From assembly GCF_039503195.1 (NCBI RefSeq), contig NZ_JBCJKP010000001.1:8432001-8496000 (forward strand): a DNA stretch of 64,000 bases, written 5' to 3'. The DNA comes from Streptomyces mirabilis. GTDB taxonomy: Bacteria; Actinomycetota; Actinomycetes; Streptomycetales; Streptomycetaceae. Both the position numbers and the translations under genes were made by a program. Below, in pieces: positions 26,938-33,963 of the stretch (the stretch's first letter is position 1; each line of letters begins with the position of its first letter). The notes beneath the pieces are model-generated. The model was not told the origin of the DNA, made no database searches, and was given only the letters and a program-made list of their open reading frames with translations.

Positions 26938-27367
26938 GTGGGACGCCGAGAGAAGCCGCTGGATCCGGCGCAGGGCGCGGTGGCGCGGTTCGCCTTCGAG
27001 CTGCGGGGGCTCCGCGACGAGGCGGGCGCCCCGACCTACCGCGCGATGGCCCGCCGGGCGGACTACTCGGGGCCCACGCTGTCCGCGGCGGCGGCGGGCG
27101 AGAGGCTGCCCACGCTGCCGGTGCTCCTGGCGTACGTCAGCGCGTGCGGAGGGGACACCTCCGTGTGGGAGCGGCGCTGGCGCGCGGCGCTCGCGGACGA
27201 GGCGGGCACGCCCGCACCGGACGACGCCGAGGGCCCCTACCCCGGACTCGCCCGCTTCGAGCCCGCCGACCGGGACCGCTTCCACGGCCGCGACGACCTG
27301 ATCGCCGAACTGCTGCGGCTCGTCGACCGCAGGCGGGTGTCGGCCGTCGTCGGCGCCTCGGGCAGCG
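26938..27367 (+). pseudogene. 5' part of an HTH-NTPase-WD40 gene
   Basis: GTG at 26938 with GGGGGGA upstream. An XRE-like helix-turn-helix (about residues 15-70) is followed by the opening of a STAND-type NTPase (FHGRDDLIAELLRLVDRR, then AVVGASGS). The sequence breaks inside the Walker A loop, where GKSS should follow, at about 27367. TnpB element sequence follows. The matching 3' end is at 28809-29222, but most of the NTPase domain and nearly all WD40 blades are missing. Confidence 0.75.
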
Positions 27368-27517
27368 CGCCGCACCCGCAGGGCTGCCCGGCGGAGCTGG
27401 GGAATGCTTCGTCCGGGCCGGTGTTGCCCGTATGACAGCAGTGCAGAAGCGTTTCGGCGAGGCTGGGTTCGGCTGATCGGGTCGGGGTTGTCGGTGGTGG
27501 GTGTTAGCGTCCGGATC

Positions 27518-28765
27518 ATGCAGCTTCGGTATGCCTTCCGCCTCGACCCGGGGCCCGGTCAGCGCGTTGCGCTGGCGCGGGCGTTCGGGTGCGCGCGGGT
27601 GGTGTACAACGACGCGGTTGCCGCCCGGGAGCGGGCCCGGCGGGAGGGTGCTGCGTTTCCGAGCGCGGGCGCGCTGTCGAGGACGCTGATCACCGAGGCG
27701 AAGCGGGGCCCCGGGCGGCAGTGGCTGTCCGAGGTGTCGGCAGTCATCCTGCAGCAGGCGCTGCGGGACGTGGAGCGCGCCTACACCGACTTCTTTTCCT
27801 CTCTCAAAGGATCCCGCCAGGGGGCACGGGTGGGGGCGCCGCGCTTCAGGTCGAAGCGGGATGCCCGCCAGTCGATCCGGTTCACCGCGAACGCCCGATG
27901 GAAGATCAACGAGGCGGGGCGGCTGCTTCTGCCGAAGATCGGCGAGGTGAAGGTGCGCTGGTCACGCACCCTGCCCTCGGTGCCGCCCAGCGTGACAGTG
28001 ATCCGGGATGCGGCCGGCCGGTACTTCGCCTCCTTCGTGATCGAGACCGACCCCGACGCCGACCTGGCGCGGATGCCCGAAGCCGACAACCTGCCCAGCG
28101 TGGGCATCGATCTGGGTCTCACATACTTCGTGGTCCTCTCCGATGGCCGTGTCATCGACTCCCCGCGCTTCTTGCGCCGGGCGGAGAAGAAGCTGACGAA
28201 GGCGCAGCGGGAGTTGTCCCGAAAGCAGAAGGGGTCGAAGAACCGGGAGAAGGCACGCTTGAGGGTGGCCCGCGCACATGCGCAGGTCGCCGATGCCCGC
28301 CGCGAGTTCCACCACCAGCTCTCCACCCAGTTGATCCGCGAAAGCCAAGCGGTCGCGGTGGAGGACCTGGCAGTGAAAGCCCTCGCGCGCACCCGGCTCG
28401 GCAAATCCGTGCACGACGCCGGCTGGGCGCGGTTCCTCGCGATGCTGGAGTACAAGGCTGGCCGGTACGGGCGCGTCTTTGTGAAGGTCGGCCGGTTCGA
28501 GCCCACCAGCCAGGTGTGCTCGGTCTGTGGAGTCAAGGACGGGCCCAAACCCCTGCACGTGCGCACCTGGACGTGCACGCCCTGCGGCACGGTTCACGAC
28601 CGGGACCACAACGCCGCCAGGAACGTCCAACAGGCCGCCGGACTGGCGGTGACAGCCTGTCGAGCGCAGGTAAGACCGGAACTCGTTCCGGCACAACGCG
28701 AAGAAGCAGGAAGCCACGGAATCCACACCGGAACTCGTGCCGCCCAGCGGCACAGCACCCGGTGA
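27518..28765 (+). CDS. tnpB: TnpB, RNA-guided RuvC-like nuclease
   Basis: 415 aa. N-terminal OrfB_IS605 helix-turn-helix (QLRYAFRLDP start), RuvC-like core with catalytic Asp198 (GIDLGLTYF), Glu282 (VAVEDLAVK) and Asp363 in HDRDHNAARN, plus a CxxC...CxxC zinc ribbon (CSVC, CTPC). All catalytic and zinc residues are intact, so the nuclease may be active. TnpB proteins use an omega RNA from the element's right end to cut matching DNA next to a short motif and promote element retention. Start ATG at 27518 matches the family N-terminus. Confidence 0.9.
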   Translation: MQLRYAFRLDPGPGQRVALARAFGCARVVYNDAVAARERARREGAAFPSAGALSRTLITEAKRGPGRQWLSEVSAVILQQALRDVERAYTDFFSSLKGSRQGARVGAPRFRSKRDARQSIRFTANARWKINEAGRLLLPKIGEVKVRWSRTLPSVPPSVTVIRDAAGRYFASFVIETDPDADLARMPEADNLPSVGIDLGLTYFVVLSDGRVIDSPRFLRRAEKKLTKAQRELSRKQKGSKNREKARLRVARAHAQVADARREFHHQLSTQLIRESQAVAVEDLAVKALARTRLGKSVHDAGWARFLAMLEYKAGRYGRVFVKVGRFEPTSQVCSVCGVKDGPKPLHVRTWTCTPCGTVHDRDHNAARNVQQAAGLAVTACRAQVRPELVPAQREEAGSHGIHTGTRAAQRHSTR

Positions 28766-28808
28766 GGAAGGCCAGAATCTCCCTGCTTCAGCAGGGAGAG
28801 CAAGTCAA
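28766..28808 (+). ncRNA. right-end hairpin / 3' scaffold of putative omega RNA
   Basis: After the tnpB stop comes an 8-bp stem CTCCCTGC / GCAGGGAG with a TTCA loop (28779-28798), then AGCAAGTCAA. By analogy with characterised TnpB systems the omega RNA covers the tnpB 3' end and this hairpin, and its guide is the flanking host DNA starting near 28809 (TTGGCCGCCGCCGACACCCA). Confidence 0.5.
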
Positions 28809-29222
28809 TTGGCCGCCGCCGACACCCAAGGACGCCTCACCCTGTGGGACGCGGGCGGGCAGCACCGGATCGCCGTCCTGGCAGCCGCCGACTCCACCGT
28901 CGCGCGGCCCGCCCTGACCTTCTCGGCCGACGGCTCGCTGCTGGCCGCGAGCCGGGCCGACGGCTCGGTCCGCGTGTGGGAGACGGCGTCCCCGCGACTG
29001 GAGGGCGCGACCCTGCCGACCGGCGACGGGCCGGTCCTCGCGATCGGATTCACCCCGGGCGCCGAGGAGTTGTACATCGCGACACCCCATCTGCCCCTGC
29101 GCTCAGAGCAGTTGACGCCGGAACGTGCGGCGGGCGAGGTGTGCGTCCGGGCGGGGGGCGGGGCGACCCGGGCCGAGTGGCGCAGATATCTGCCCGACGT
29201 GCCCTACCGGCGGACGTGTTGA
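28809..29222 (+). pseudogene. 3' part of the interrupted WD40 gene
   Basis: About 137 codons in frame to a TGA. WD40 blade sequences are clear: LAAADTQGRLTLWD, LAASRADGSVRVWE and LAIGFTPGAEELYIA, ending in a short C-terminus with RRYLPDVPYRRTC. It has no start of its own. Together with 26938-27367 it represents both ends of one ancestral regulator-like gene. Confidence 0.72.
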
Positions 29223-29243
29223 GGGAGGTCGGCGGCCCCGGCC

Positions 29244-29274
29244 TTGACTTCGAGAGCGCTTCAAGTGATGTACT
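29244..29274 (+). promoter_or_regulatory. possible MerR-type promoter
   Basis: TTGACT (29244-29249) and TGTACT (29269-29274) are separated by 19 bases. The spacer region holds an imperfect inverted repeat (ACTTCGAGAGCGCTTCAAGT, 14 of 20 positions symmetric). Overlong spacer plus dyad is the signature of MerR-family activation. It precedes the SDR gene by 33 bases. Confidence 0.4.
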
Positions 29275-29307
29275 CCCGGTCGTTGTCGTACACGTACGGG
29301 GGTATCC

Positions 29308-30009
29308 ATGACCGACTCACCTGTCGCACTCATCACCGGTGGCGGAAGCGGTATCGGCGCCGCGGTCGCGCGGCGGCTGCTCGACGCCGGCCACCGGGTC
29401 ACGGTCACCGGCCGCGGCGAGGAGCGGCTGCGCGCCTTCGCCGAGGAACTCGGACGTCCCCAGGGCTTGTTGACGGTCGTCGGGAACGCGGCCGAGTACG
29501 ACCAGGTGCGCGCCGCGGTCGAGCTGACGCTCAAGGAGTTCGGCCGCCTCGACACCGTCGTCGCCAACGCGGGATTCGCCACGCACGACACCGTCGCCGG
29601 CGGTGACCCGGCCGCCTGGTCCGAGATGGTGCTGACCAATGTGCTCGGTCCCGCGCTGCTGATCAGGGCTTCCATCGACGCCCTGAAGGAGACGCGGGGC
29701 CGGATCGTGCTGGTCGGAAGTGTGGCGGGCCACGTCCACACTCCCGGCAACATCTACGGGGCCACCAAGTGGGCCGTGACCGGGCTCGCCGAGAACGCCC
29801 GCCGCGAGGTGACCGAGTTCGGTGTCGGCGTGACCCTGATCTCGCCGGGCCGGGTGGAGACCCCGTTCTGGGACAGCTACGGGAGTCTGCCACCCGGTCA
29901 TCTGCTGACGGCGGACCAGCTCGCCGAGTCGATCGTCTGGGCGATCGGACAGCCTTCGGGCGTCGATGTGAACACCGTGGTGGTACGTCCGATCGGCCAG
30001 CCCAACTGA
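29308..30009 (+). CDS. short-chain dehydrogenase/reductase
   Basis: 233 aa classical SDR: TGGGSGIG cofactor loop (residues 10-17), NAG (about 92), catalytic Ser in VGSVAG and YGATK with Tyr/Lys (about 151-155). The TGR after the second strand suggests NADP preference. Substrate unknown. GGGGG lies just upstream of the ATG. Single gene, with a MerR-like promoter ahead. Confidence 0.85.
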   Translation: MTDSPVALITGGGSGIGAAVARRLLDAGHRVTVTGRGEERLRAFAEELGRPQGLLTVVGNAAEYDQVRAAVELTLKEFGRLDTVVANAGFATHDTVAGGDPAAWSEMVLTNVLGPALLIRASIDALKETRGRIVLVGSVAGHVHTPGNIYGATKWAVTGLAENARREVTEFGVGVTLISPGRVETPFWDSYGSLPPGHLLTADQLAESIVWAIGQPSGVDVNTVVVRPIGQPN

Positions 30010-30064
30010 CGTCGGACCCGCGGGCGCCTGGGTTGTCGCGTCAACCTCGGTTGTTGCGGAAGCC

Positions 30065-30760
30065 TCAGTTGTTCTGGAGGAACTGCTTCGCCAACGAGTC
30101 CCCGAGCGACACCGCCGCACTGTGACTCTCGATCGGCGACACCTGGGAGTTCTTGAACAGGATGTAGGTCACGCCGGAGTCGGCCCCGCCCGTGGCAGGG
30201 TCGGGGTCGATGCCGAGGGCCTTGGCCGTGGCGTACGACGCCTCGCCGATGATCTTCGTGGGCCCGGTGTCGCCGACCACCGCGTACTCGACCTTGTTGT
30301 TGTAGATCACGGCGACGACACCGCCGCCCTTGATGCCGTAGCTCGTGTACTTCCAGATGCTGCTGGTGCTGGGCACGACGACATACGGCAGTGACTCGGC
30401 GCGCAGCGGCTTCCCGTCGGACTGGTGGAACGCCGTGTCGTCCTGGAACCAGGGGTCGGCGTTGCCGTTGCACTTGCCGGTGACCTGACCGTCGCAGTCG
30501 ATGTCCATGTCGGCCTTCCAGAACACCGCGCCGTTCTTGCCGCACACGGGGACGGTGGCCGAGGTCTCGTCGTCGGTCTTGTACTTGCCGTTCGAAATCT
30601 GCGAACAGGACGTCACCTTGGCGAGCAGGTCGGCCGCGCTGACCGAACCCTCCTGGGCGGACCGGGGGGTGACGGAGCCCGACGCGCTGGCCGGGAGTGC
30701 CGCGGTGGCGAGGAGCGCGGCACCGGCGACGGCCGCGAGGGTCAGTGTTCGAGAGCGCAC
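30065..30760 (-). CDS. secreted GH75 chitosanase
   Basis: 231 aa. Sec signal peptide (about residues 1-30, cleavage after ASA), then a GH75 domain with the catalytic acidic cluster in FWKADMDIDCDGQVTG and conserved ADPWFQDDTAFHQSDGKPL. It hydrolyses chitosan outside the cell by inversion. The GTG at 30760 has GAAGGG 9 bases upstream. A CsnR-type palindrome lies just ahead of the leader. Monocistronic. Confidence 0.85.
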   Translation of the reverse strand: MRSRTLTLAAVAGAALLATAALPASASGSVTPRSAQEGSVSAADLLAKVTSCSQISNGKYKTDDETSATVPVCGKNGAVFWKADMDIDCDGQVTGKCNGNADPWFQDDTAFHQSDGKPLRAESLPYVVVPSTSSIWKYTSYGIKGGGVVAVIYNNKVEYAVVGDTGPTKIIGEASYATAKALGIDPDPATGGADSGVTYILFKNSQVSPIESHSAAVSLGDSLAKQFLQNN

Positions 30761-30776
30761 TGTGGGGGACCCTTCT

Positions 30777-30795
30777 GTTAGGAAAGTTTCCTTAC
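30777..30795. promoter_or_regulatory. CsnR-type chitosanase operator
   Basis: GTTAGGAAAGTTTCCTTAC is a 19-bp near-perfect palindrome (one mismatched pair besides the centre base) 17 bases upstream of the chitosanase start. GGAAAGTTTCC palindromes ahead of Streptomyces chitosanase genes are recognised by the ROK-family repressor CsnR, as I recall. Confidence 0.65.
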
Positions 30796-30995
30796 CGGGT
30801 TGCGGTACAAGGTGGGCCCTCTTGCATGACCGCGTCAAGCCCTCCGGCGGAGTTGGTCCGGTCCCGGGGTTGAAACCGGCGTGGGGGCGTGTCGACGCGG
30901 GTGGGGGAAGTCGATGTGTGTGGGGGCAAGACGCCGCCGGCCCGGACGCGCGGTGCGCGTCCGGGCCGGGGCAGGTCAGTCGATGAGGGCCGGGC

Positions 30996-31829
30996 TCAGC
31001 CCATGTCGAACGTCGCCGGGTCGGGGCCCAGGCGACGGTCCTCGTTCAGTGCGCTGATCGCCGCGATGTCCTCGGTGTCCAGCGAGAAGTCGAAGACGTC
31101 GATGTTCTCCTTGATCCGGGACGGGGTCACGGACTTGGGGATCACGACGTTGCCCAGCTGGATGTGCCAGCGCAGCACGATCTGGGCCGGAGTGCGGTTG
31201 TGCTTCTGGGCGATGGCGACGATCGCCGGGACCTCCAGCAGGCCCTTGCCCGAGCCGAGCGGGGACCAGGCCTCGGTGGCGATGCCCTGCTGCGCGTGGT
31301 ACTCGCGGGCCGCGTGCTGCTGGAGGTGCGGGTGCAGCTCGATCTGGTTGACGGCCGGGATGACGGACGTCGCCTCGATCAGCTGCTCCAGGTACTCCGG
31401 GTAGAAGTTGGAGACACCGATGGCCTTGATCCGGCCGTCCGTGTAGAGCTTCTCGAAGGCCTTGTACGTGTCGATGTACTTGCCCCGGGACGGCAGCGGC
31501 CAGTGGATCAGATACAGGTCGAGGTAGTCCAGGCCGAGCTTGTCCAGGGACGTGTCGAACGCGCGGAGCGTCGAGTCGTACCCCTGGTCGCTGTTCCAGA
31601 GCTTGGTGGTGACGAAGAGTTCCTCGCGGGGGATGCCGGAGGTGGCGATGGCCTTGCCCGTGCCCTCCTCGTTGCCGTAGATCGCCGCGGTGTCGATGCT
31701 GCGGTATCCGGACTCCAGCGCCGTGGCGACGGCCTGCTCCGCCTCGTCGTCCGGGACCTGCCAGACACCGAAGCCCAGCTGCGGCATCTCGACGCCGTTG
31801 TTCAGGATGATCGGGGGGACCTTGCTCAC
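30996..31829 (-). CDS. aldo/keto reductase
   Basis: 277 aa AKR5-like (2,5-didehydrogluconate reductase type). Tetrad visible: Asp and Tyr in RSIDTAAIYGNE (about 47-58), Lys in VTTKLW (about 80) and His in LIHWPLP (about 113). The NADPH-binding IPKS is near 235. It reduces aldehydes or sugar ketones in the cytoplasm. Start GTG at 31829 follows a GAGAG; 17 codons of open frame upstream were not used. Divergent from pqqA across ~280 bases. Confidence 0.85.
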   Translation of the reverse strand: MSKVPPIILNNGVEMPQLGFGVWQVPDDEAEQAVATALESGYRSIDTAAIYGNEEGTGKAIATSGIPREELFVTTKLWNSDQGYDSTLRAFDTSLDKLGLDYLDLYLIHWPLPSRGKYIDTYKAFEKLYTDGRIKAIGVSNFYPEYLEQLIEATSVIPAVNQIELHPHLQQHAAREYHAQQGIATEAWSPLGSGKGLLEVPAIVAIAQKHNRTPAQIVLRWHIQLGNVVIPKSVTPSRIKENIDVFDFSLDTEDIAAISALNEDRRLGPDPATFDMG

Positions 31830-31977
31830 GAGCTCTCGATCCTTAAGTCGTCGAATGGTACTCCCATGGTCAACGATCACCGGCCGTTATGCATTCCTGA
31901 CCGGCGGATTAGCTGTGGATTCCTGGTGAGGGTCGGAGATTGGCCGGAAATGGATCCGACCTTATCGGTCCGGACCA

Positions 31978-31983
31978 TTGACC
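31978..31983 (+). promoter_or_regulatory. possible -35 element for the pqq run
   Basis: TTGACC lies 128 bases upstream of pqqA. A weak -10 (CACTCT at 32001-32006, 17-base spacing) follows. Confidence 0.25.
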
Positions 31984-32022
31984 GAGTTCCGTCATCCGAC
32001 CACTCTGTAGGGCGTCACCGAA

Positions 32023-32038
32023 CGGGTTCATGAACCCG
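32023..32038. promoter_or_regulatory. perfect 16-bp palindrome ahead of pqqA
   Basis: CGGGTTCATGAACCCG is completely self-complementary and lies 72 bases upstream of the pqqA ATG, immediately downstream of the candidate promoter. Position and symmetry fit a repressor operator for the whole 12.5-kb run; the regulator is not in the window. Confidence 0.55.
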
Positions 32039-32110
32039 GTGCACGCATGTGAACACCAGCACCTGTCTGGGCTCTACACCCCCACCCATCAGGAAAGCAG
32101 GTACGCGCAC

Positions 32111-32305
32111 ATGAACATGAGCGCCCTCGAAGGCCGCCGCGCGGAGCAGGTCATCCGGGAAACATCGGAGGAAAGCGTCTGGGAGACCCCCGGGTATCTG
32201 GTCGTCGAGACCGCCCTGGAGGTCACCGCGTACGCCCTCGGTGACCGCCTTGGCCCGGTTACCGAACGGGCAACCGCCGGGCCACACCTGGCACGCACGG
32301 CCTAG
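32111..32305 (+). CDS. pqqA: PqqA precursor peptide
   Basis: 64 aa. The core WETPGYLVVETALEVTAYAL carries the PqqA landmarks: Trp-x-x-Pro and the Glu and Tyr of EVTAY that PqqE cross-links to form the PQQ backbone. It is much longer than proteobacterial PqqA (about 23 aa), with 24 extra residues before the Trp and about 20 after the core. The ATG at 32111 is the first of two close ATGs after AGGAAAGCAGG. pqqC follows 18 bases downstream. Confidence 0.82.
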   Translation: MNMSALEGRRAEQVIRETSEESVWETPGYLVVETALEVTAYALGDRLGPVTERATAGPHLARTA

Positions 32306-32323
32306 CCCCACGGTTGTCGAACC

Positions 32324-33712
32324 ATGACCGCGACACCGGTGCGCGACGACGGTGCCGCGGCCCCTTGGGGAACCGCCGAGTTCACCGAGCGGCTGCGCGC
32401 CGTCGCCGAGGACCGCTACCACGACCGCCATCCCTTCAACGTCCGTATGCACCAGGGCGAGTTGACCCCGGCCGAGCTGCGCCGCTGGATCATCAACCGC
32501 TTTCACTACCAACGCCACATCCCCGTCAAGGACGCCCTGATCCTCGCCAAGTTCGACGATCCCGCACTGCGACGGGTGTGGGTCCGCAGGATCCAGGACC
32601 ACGACGGCACGGCCGTCGGGCAGGGCGGCATCGAACGCTGGCTGAGGCTCGGCGAGGCCGCCGGCCTCGAACGGCCGGCGCTGTGGGACACCGCCCGGGT
32701 GCTGCCCGGCGTCCGGCTCGCGGTCGAGGGCTACGTCAACTTCTGTCGCCTGCGCCCCGTGTTCGACGCGGTCGCCGCCTCCCTCACGGAGCTGTCCGCA
32801 CCGGGGCTGATGCGCACGCGGATCGCCGCGTTCGAGCGGTACTACCCCTGGATCGAGGCAGAGGGGCTCGCGTATTTCCGTACCCGCATCGGGCAGGGCG
32901 GCCGTGACAGCGAGGAGGCACTCGCCCTGGTCCAGGGCTGGGCGCGCACCCGTGAGCAGCAGGAACGGGCCGTGGCGGCGCTGACGTTCAAGTGCGAGGT
33001 GCTGTGGGCGCTCCTGGACGCGGTGGACCGGGTGAGCGACTCCGTTCCGACGGGCACGTCGGAACGGGTGTCGGGAGGTACCCCTCGGGGCGACCCAGCC
33101 GCCGCACCGGGCACCCTGCCGCGCGCGTCGGGCCGCGGCCGTCGGGGTGGGTCGGGGAGAGGTTCGGATCAACTGCCGGGTGCCTTGGGCGGGGTGGCGG
33201 GGGATGCGTTGCCCGTCGCGGCTGAGGATGCGCCGGGGGATGTCTCGGCCCTCGCGTCCGGGCGCGTGCCGGGCGATGTCTCGGGCCTCGGGTCCGGGCG
33301 TGCGCCGGGGGATGTCTCGGGCCTCGGGTGTGAGCGTCCACCGGGGGATGTCTTGTCCTTGGTGTCTGAGGGTGTGTCCAGAGATGCCTCGCCCCGTGTG
33401 TCTGAGCATGTGTCGGGGGATGTCTCGGCCCTCGGGACCGAGTCGGCGTCAGGAGACGTCCCGGCCGAAGGCGCTTCGCCGGGTGTGTCGGATTCCGTGG
33501 CGACTCCGCGTGGGCGCGAGCCCGCGCAGGGGTGTCCCCGCGCCGCGCGGGACGTGGCCGGCGGCGACGTGGCTTCCGGGGCGTCGGGCGCGACGGCGCA
33601 GGCGCGGACCTCGGGTGCGTCGATGCCGACGAAGGTCCCGGGCCGCCACCCCGGCGCACCCGCGCAGACGGGCACCCCGGTGGTTCCGGGCCCCGCAGGG
33701 GGCCCGCCATGA
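32324..33712 (+). CDS. pqqC: PqqC with a long repetitive C-terminal tail
   Basis: 462 aa against a usual ~240. Residues 1-235 are a standard PqqC/TENA-fold oxidase: YHDRHPFNVRMHQGEL, NRFHYQRHIPVKDALIL and RRIQDHDG. The enzyme performs the final cofactor-free eight-electron oxidation and ring closure to PQQ. Residues from about 240 on are low-complexity, including seven 12-residue repeats with core PGDVS. The tail is in frame and ends in ATGA overlap with pqqD. It may be disordered, or an insertion that expanded. Confidence 0.85.
   Translation: MTATPVRDDGAAAPWGTAEFTERLRAVAEDRYHDRHPFNVRMHQGELTPAELRRWIINRFHYQRHIPVKDALILAKFDDPALRRVWVRRIQDHDGTAVGQGGIERWLRLGEAAGLERPALWDTARVLPGVRLAVEGYVNFCRLRPVFDAVAASLTELSAPGLMRTRIAAFERYYPWIEAEGLAYFRTRIGQGGRDSEEALALVQGWARTREQQERAVAALTFKCEVLWALLDAVDRVSDSVPTGTSERVSGGTPRGDPAAAPGTLPRASGRGRRGGSGRGSDQLPGALGGVAGDALPVAAEDAPGDVSALASGRVPGDVSGLGSGRAPGDVSGLGCERPPGDVLSLVSEGVSRDASPRVSEHVSGDVSALGTESASGDVPAEGASPGVSDSVATPRGREPAQGCPRAARDVAGGDVASGASGATAQARTSGASMPTKVPGRHPGAPAQTGTPVVPGPAGGPP
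33230..33481 (+). repeat. 36-bp coding tandem repeat in pqqC
   Basis: Seven consecutive 36-bp units, each giving 12 residues of type (A/V/P)-(P/S)-G-D-V-S-x-L-x-S-x-R. The first three are closest (APGDVSALASGR, VPGDVSGLGSGR, APGDVSGLGCER); later units diverge. Length is a multiple of three throughout, so frame is kept. Confidence 0.85.
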
Positions 33713-33963
33713 GCTGGCGTCCTGTTCTCGCCCACGCCGTGATGCTCCGTCATGATCCCGTCCGCGACACCGACTTGCTGCTCATGCCCGAACGCGTCGT
33801 CGTCCTGCGCGGCCACGCCGGGAGCGTCGTCCGGCTCTGTGACGGCAGGCGCGAGGTGCCCGAGATCGTCGCCGCGCTCGCCGAACGGTTCCCCGGCGCG
33901 CCGGTGACCGACGAAGTACCTCGATTCCTCTCGGCGTTGCACGAGGAGGGCTGGCTGCGATGA
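33709..33963 (+). CDS. pqqD: PqqD peptide chaperone
   Basis: 84 aa, normal size. The RiPP-recognition fold is evident: RPVLAHAVMLRHDPVRDTDLL start, a VVLRGHAGSVVRLCDG middle and the EVPEIVAALAERFPG helix, ending DEVPRFLSALHEEGWLR-like. It binds PqqA and presents it to PqqE. ATGA overlaps with both pqqC and pqqE imply tight translational coupling. Confidence 0.87.
   Translation: MSWRPVLAHAVMLRHDPVRDTDLLLMPERVVVLRGHAGSVVRLCDGRREVPEIVAALAERFPGAPVTDEVPRFLSALHEEGWLR

Larger units (their letters stand above)
27368..28808 (+). mobile_element. IS605-family TnpB-only element
   Basis: A single tnpB with no tnpA, bounded on the right by the family's terminal hairpin and the ending GTCAA at 28808. The left edge is placed where host NTPase homology stops (27368); the exact transposon end could lie anywhere up to about 27480. 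Insertion is in the sense orientation of the broken host gene. Confidence 0.7.

Noticed and set aside
33230-33481. Regular 36-bp repeats that could be taken for a CRISPR array
   Set aside because: Repeats are contiguous without spacers, diverge gradually and encode an in-frame protein repeat.
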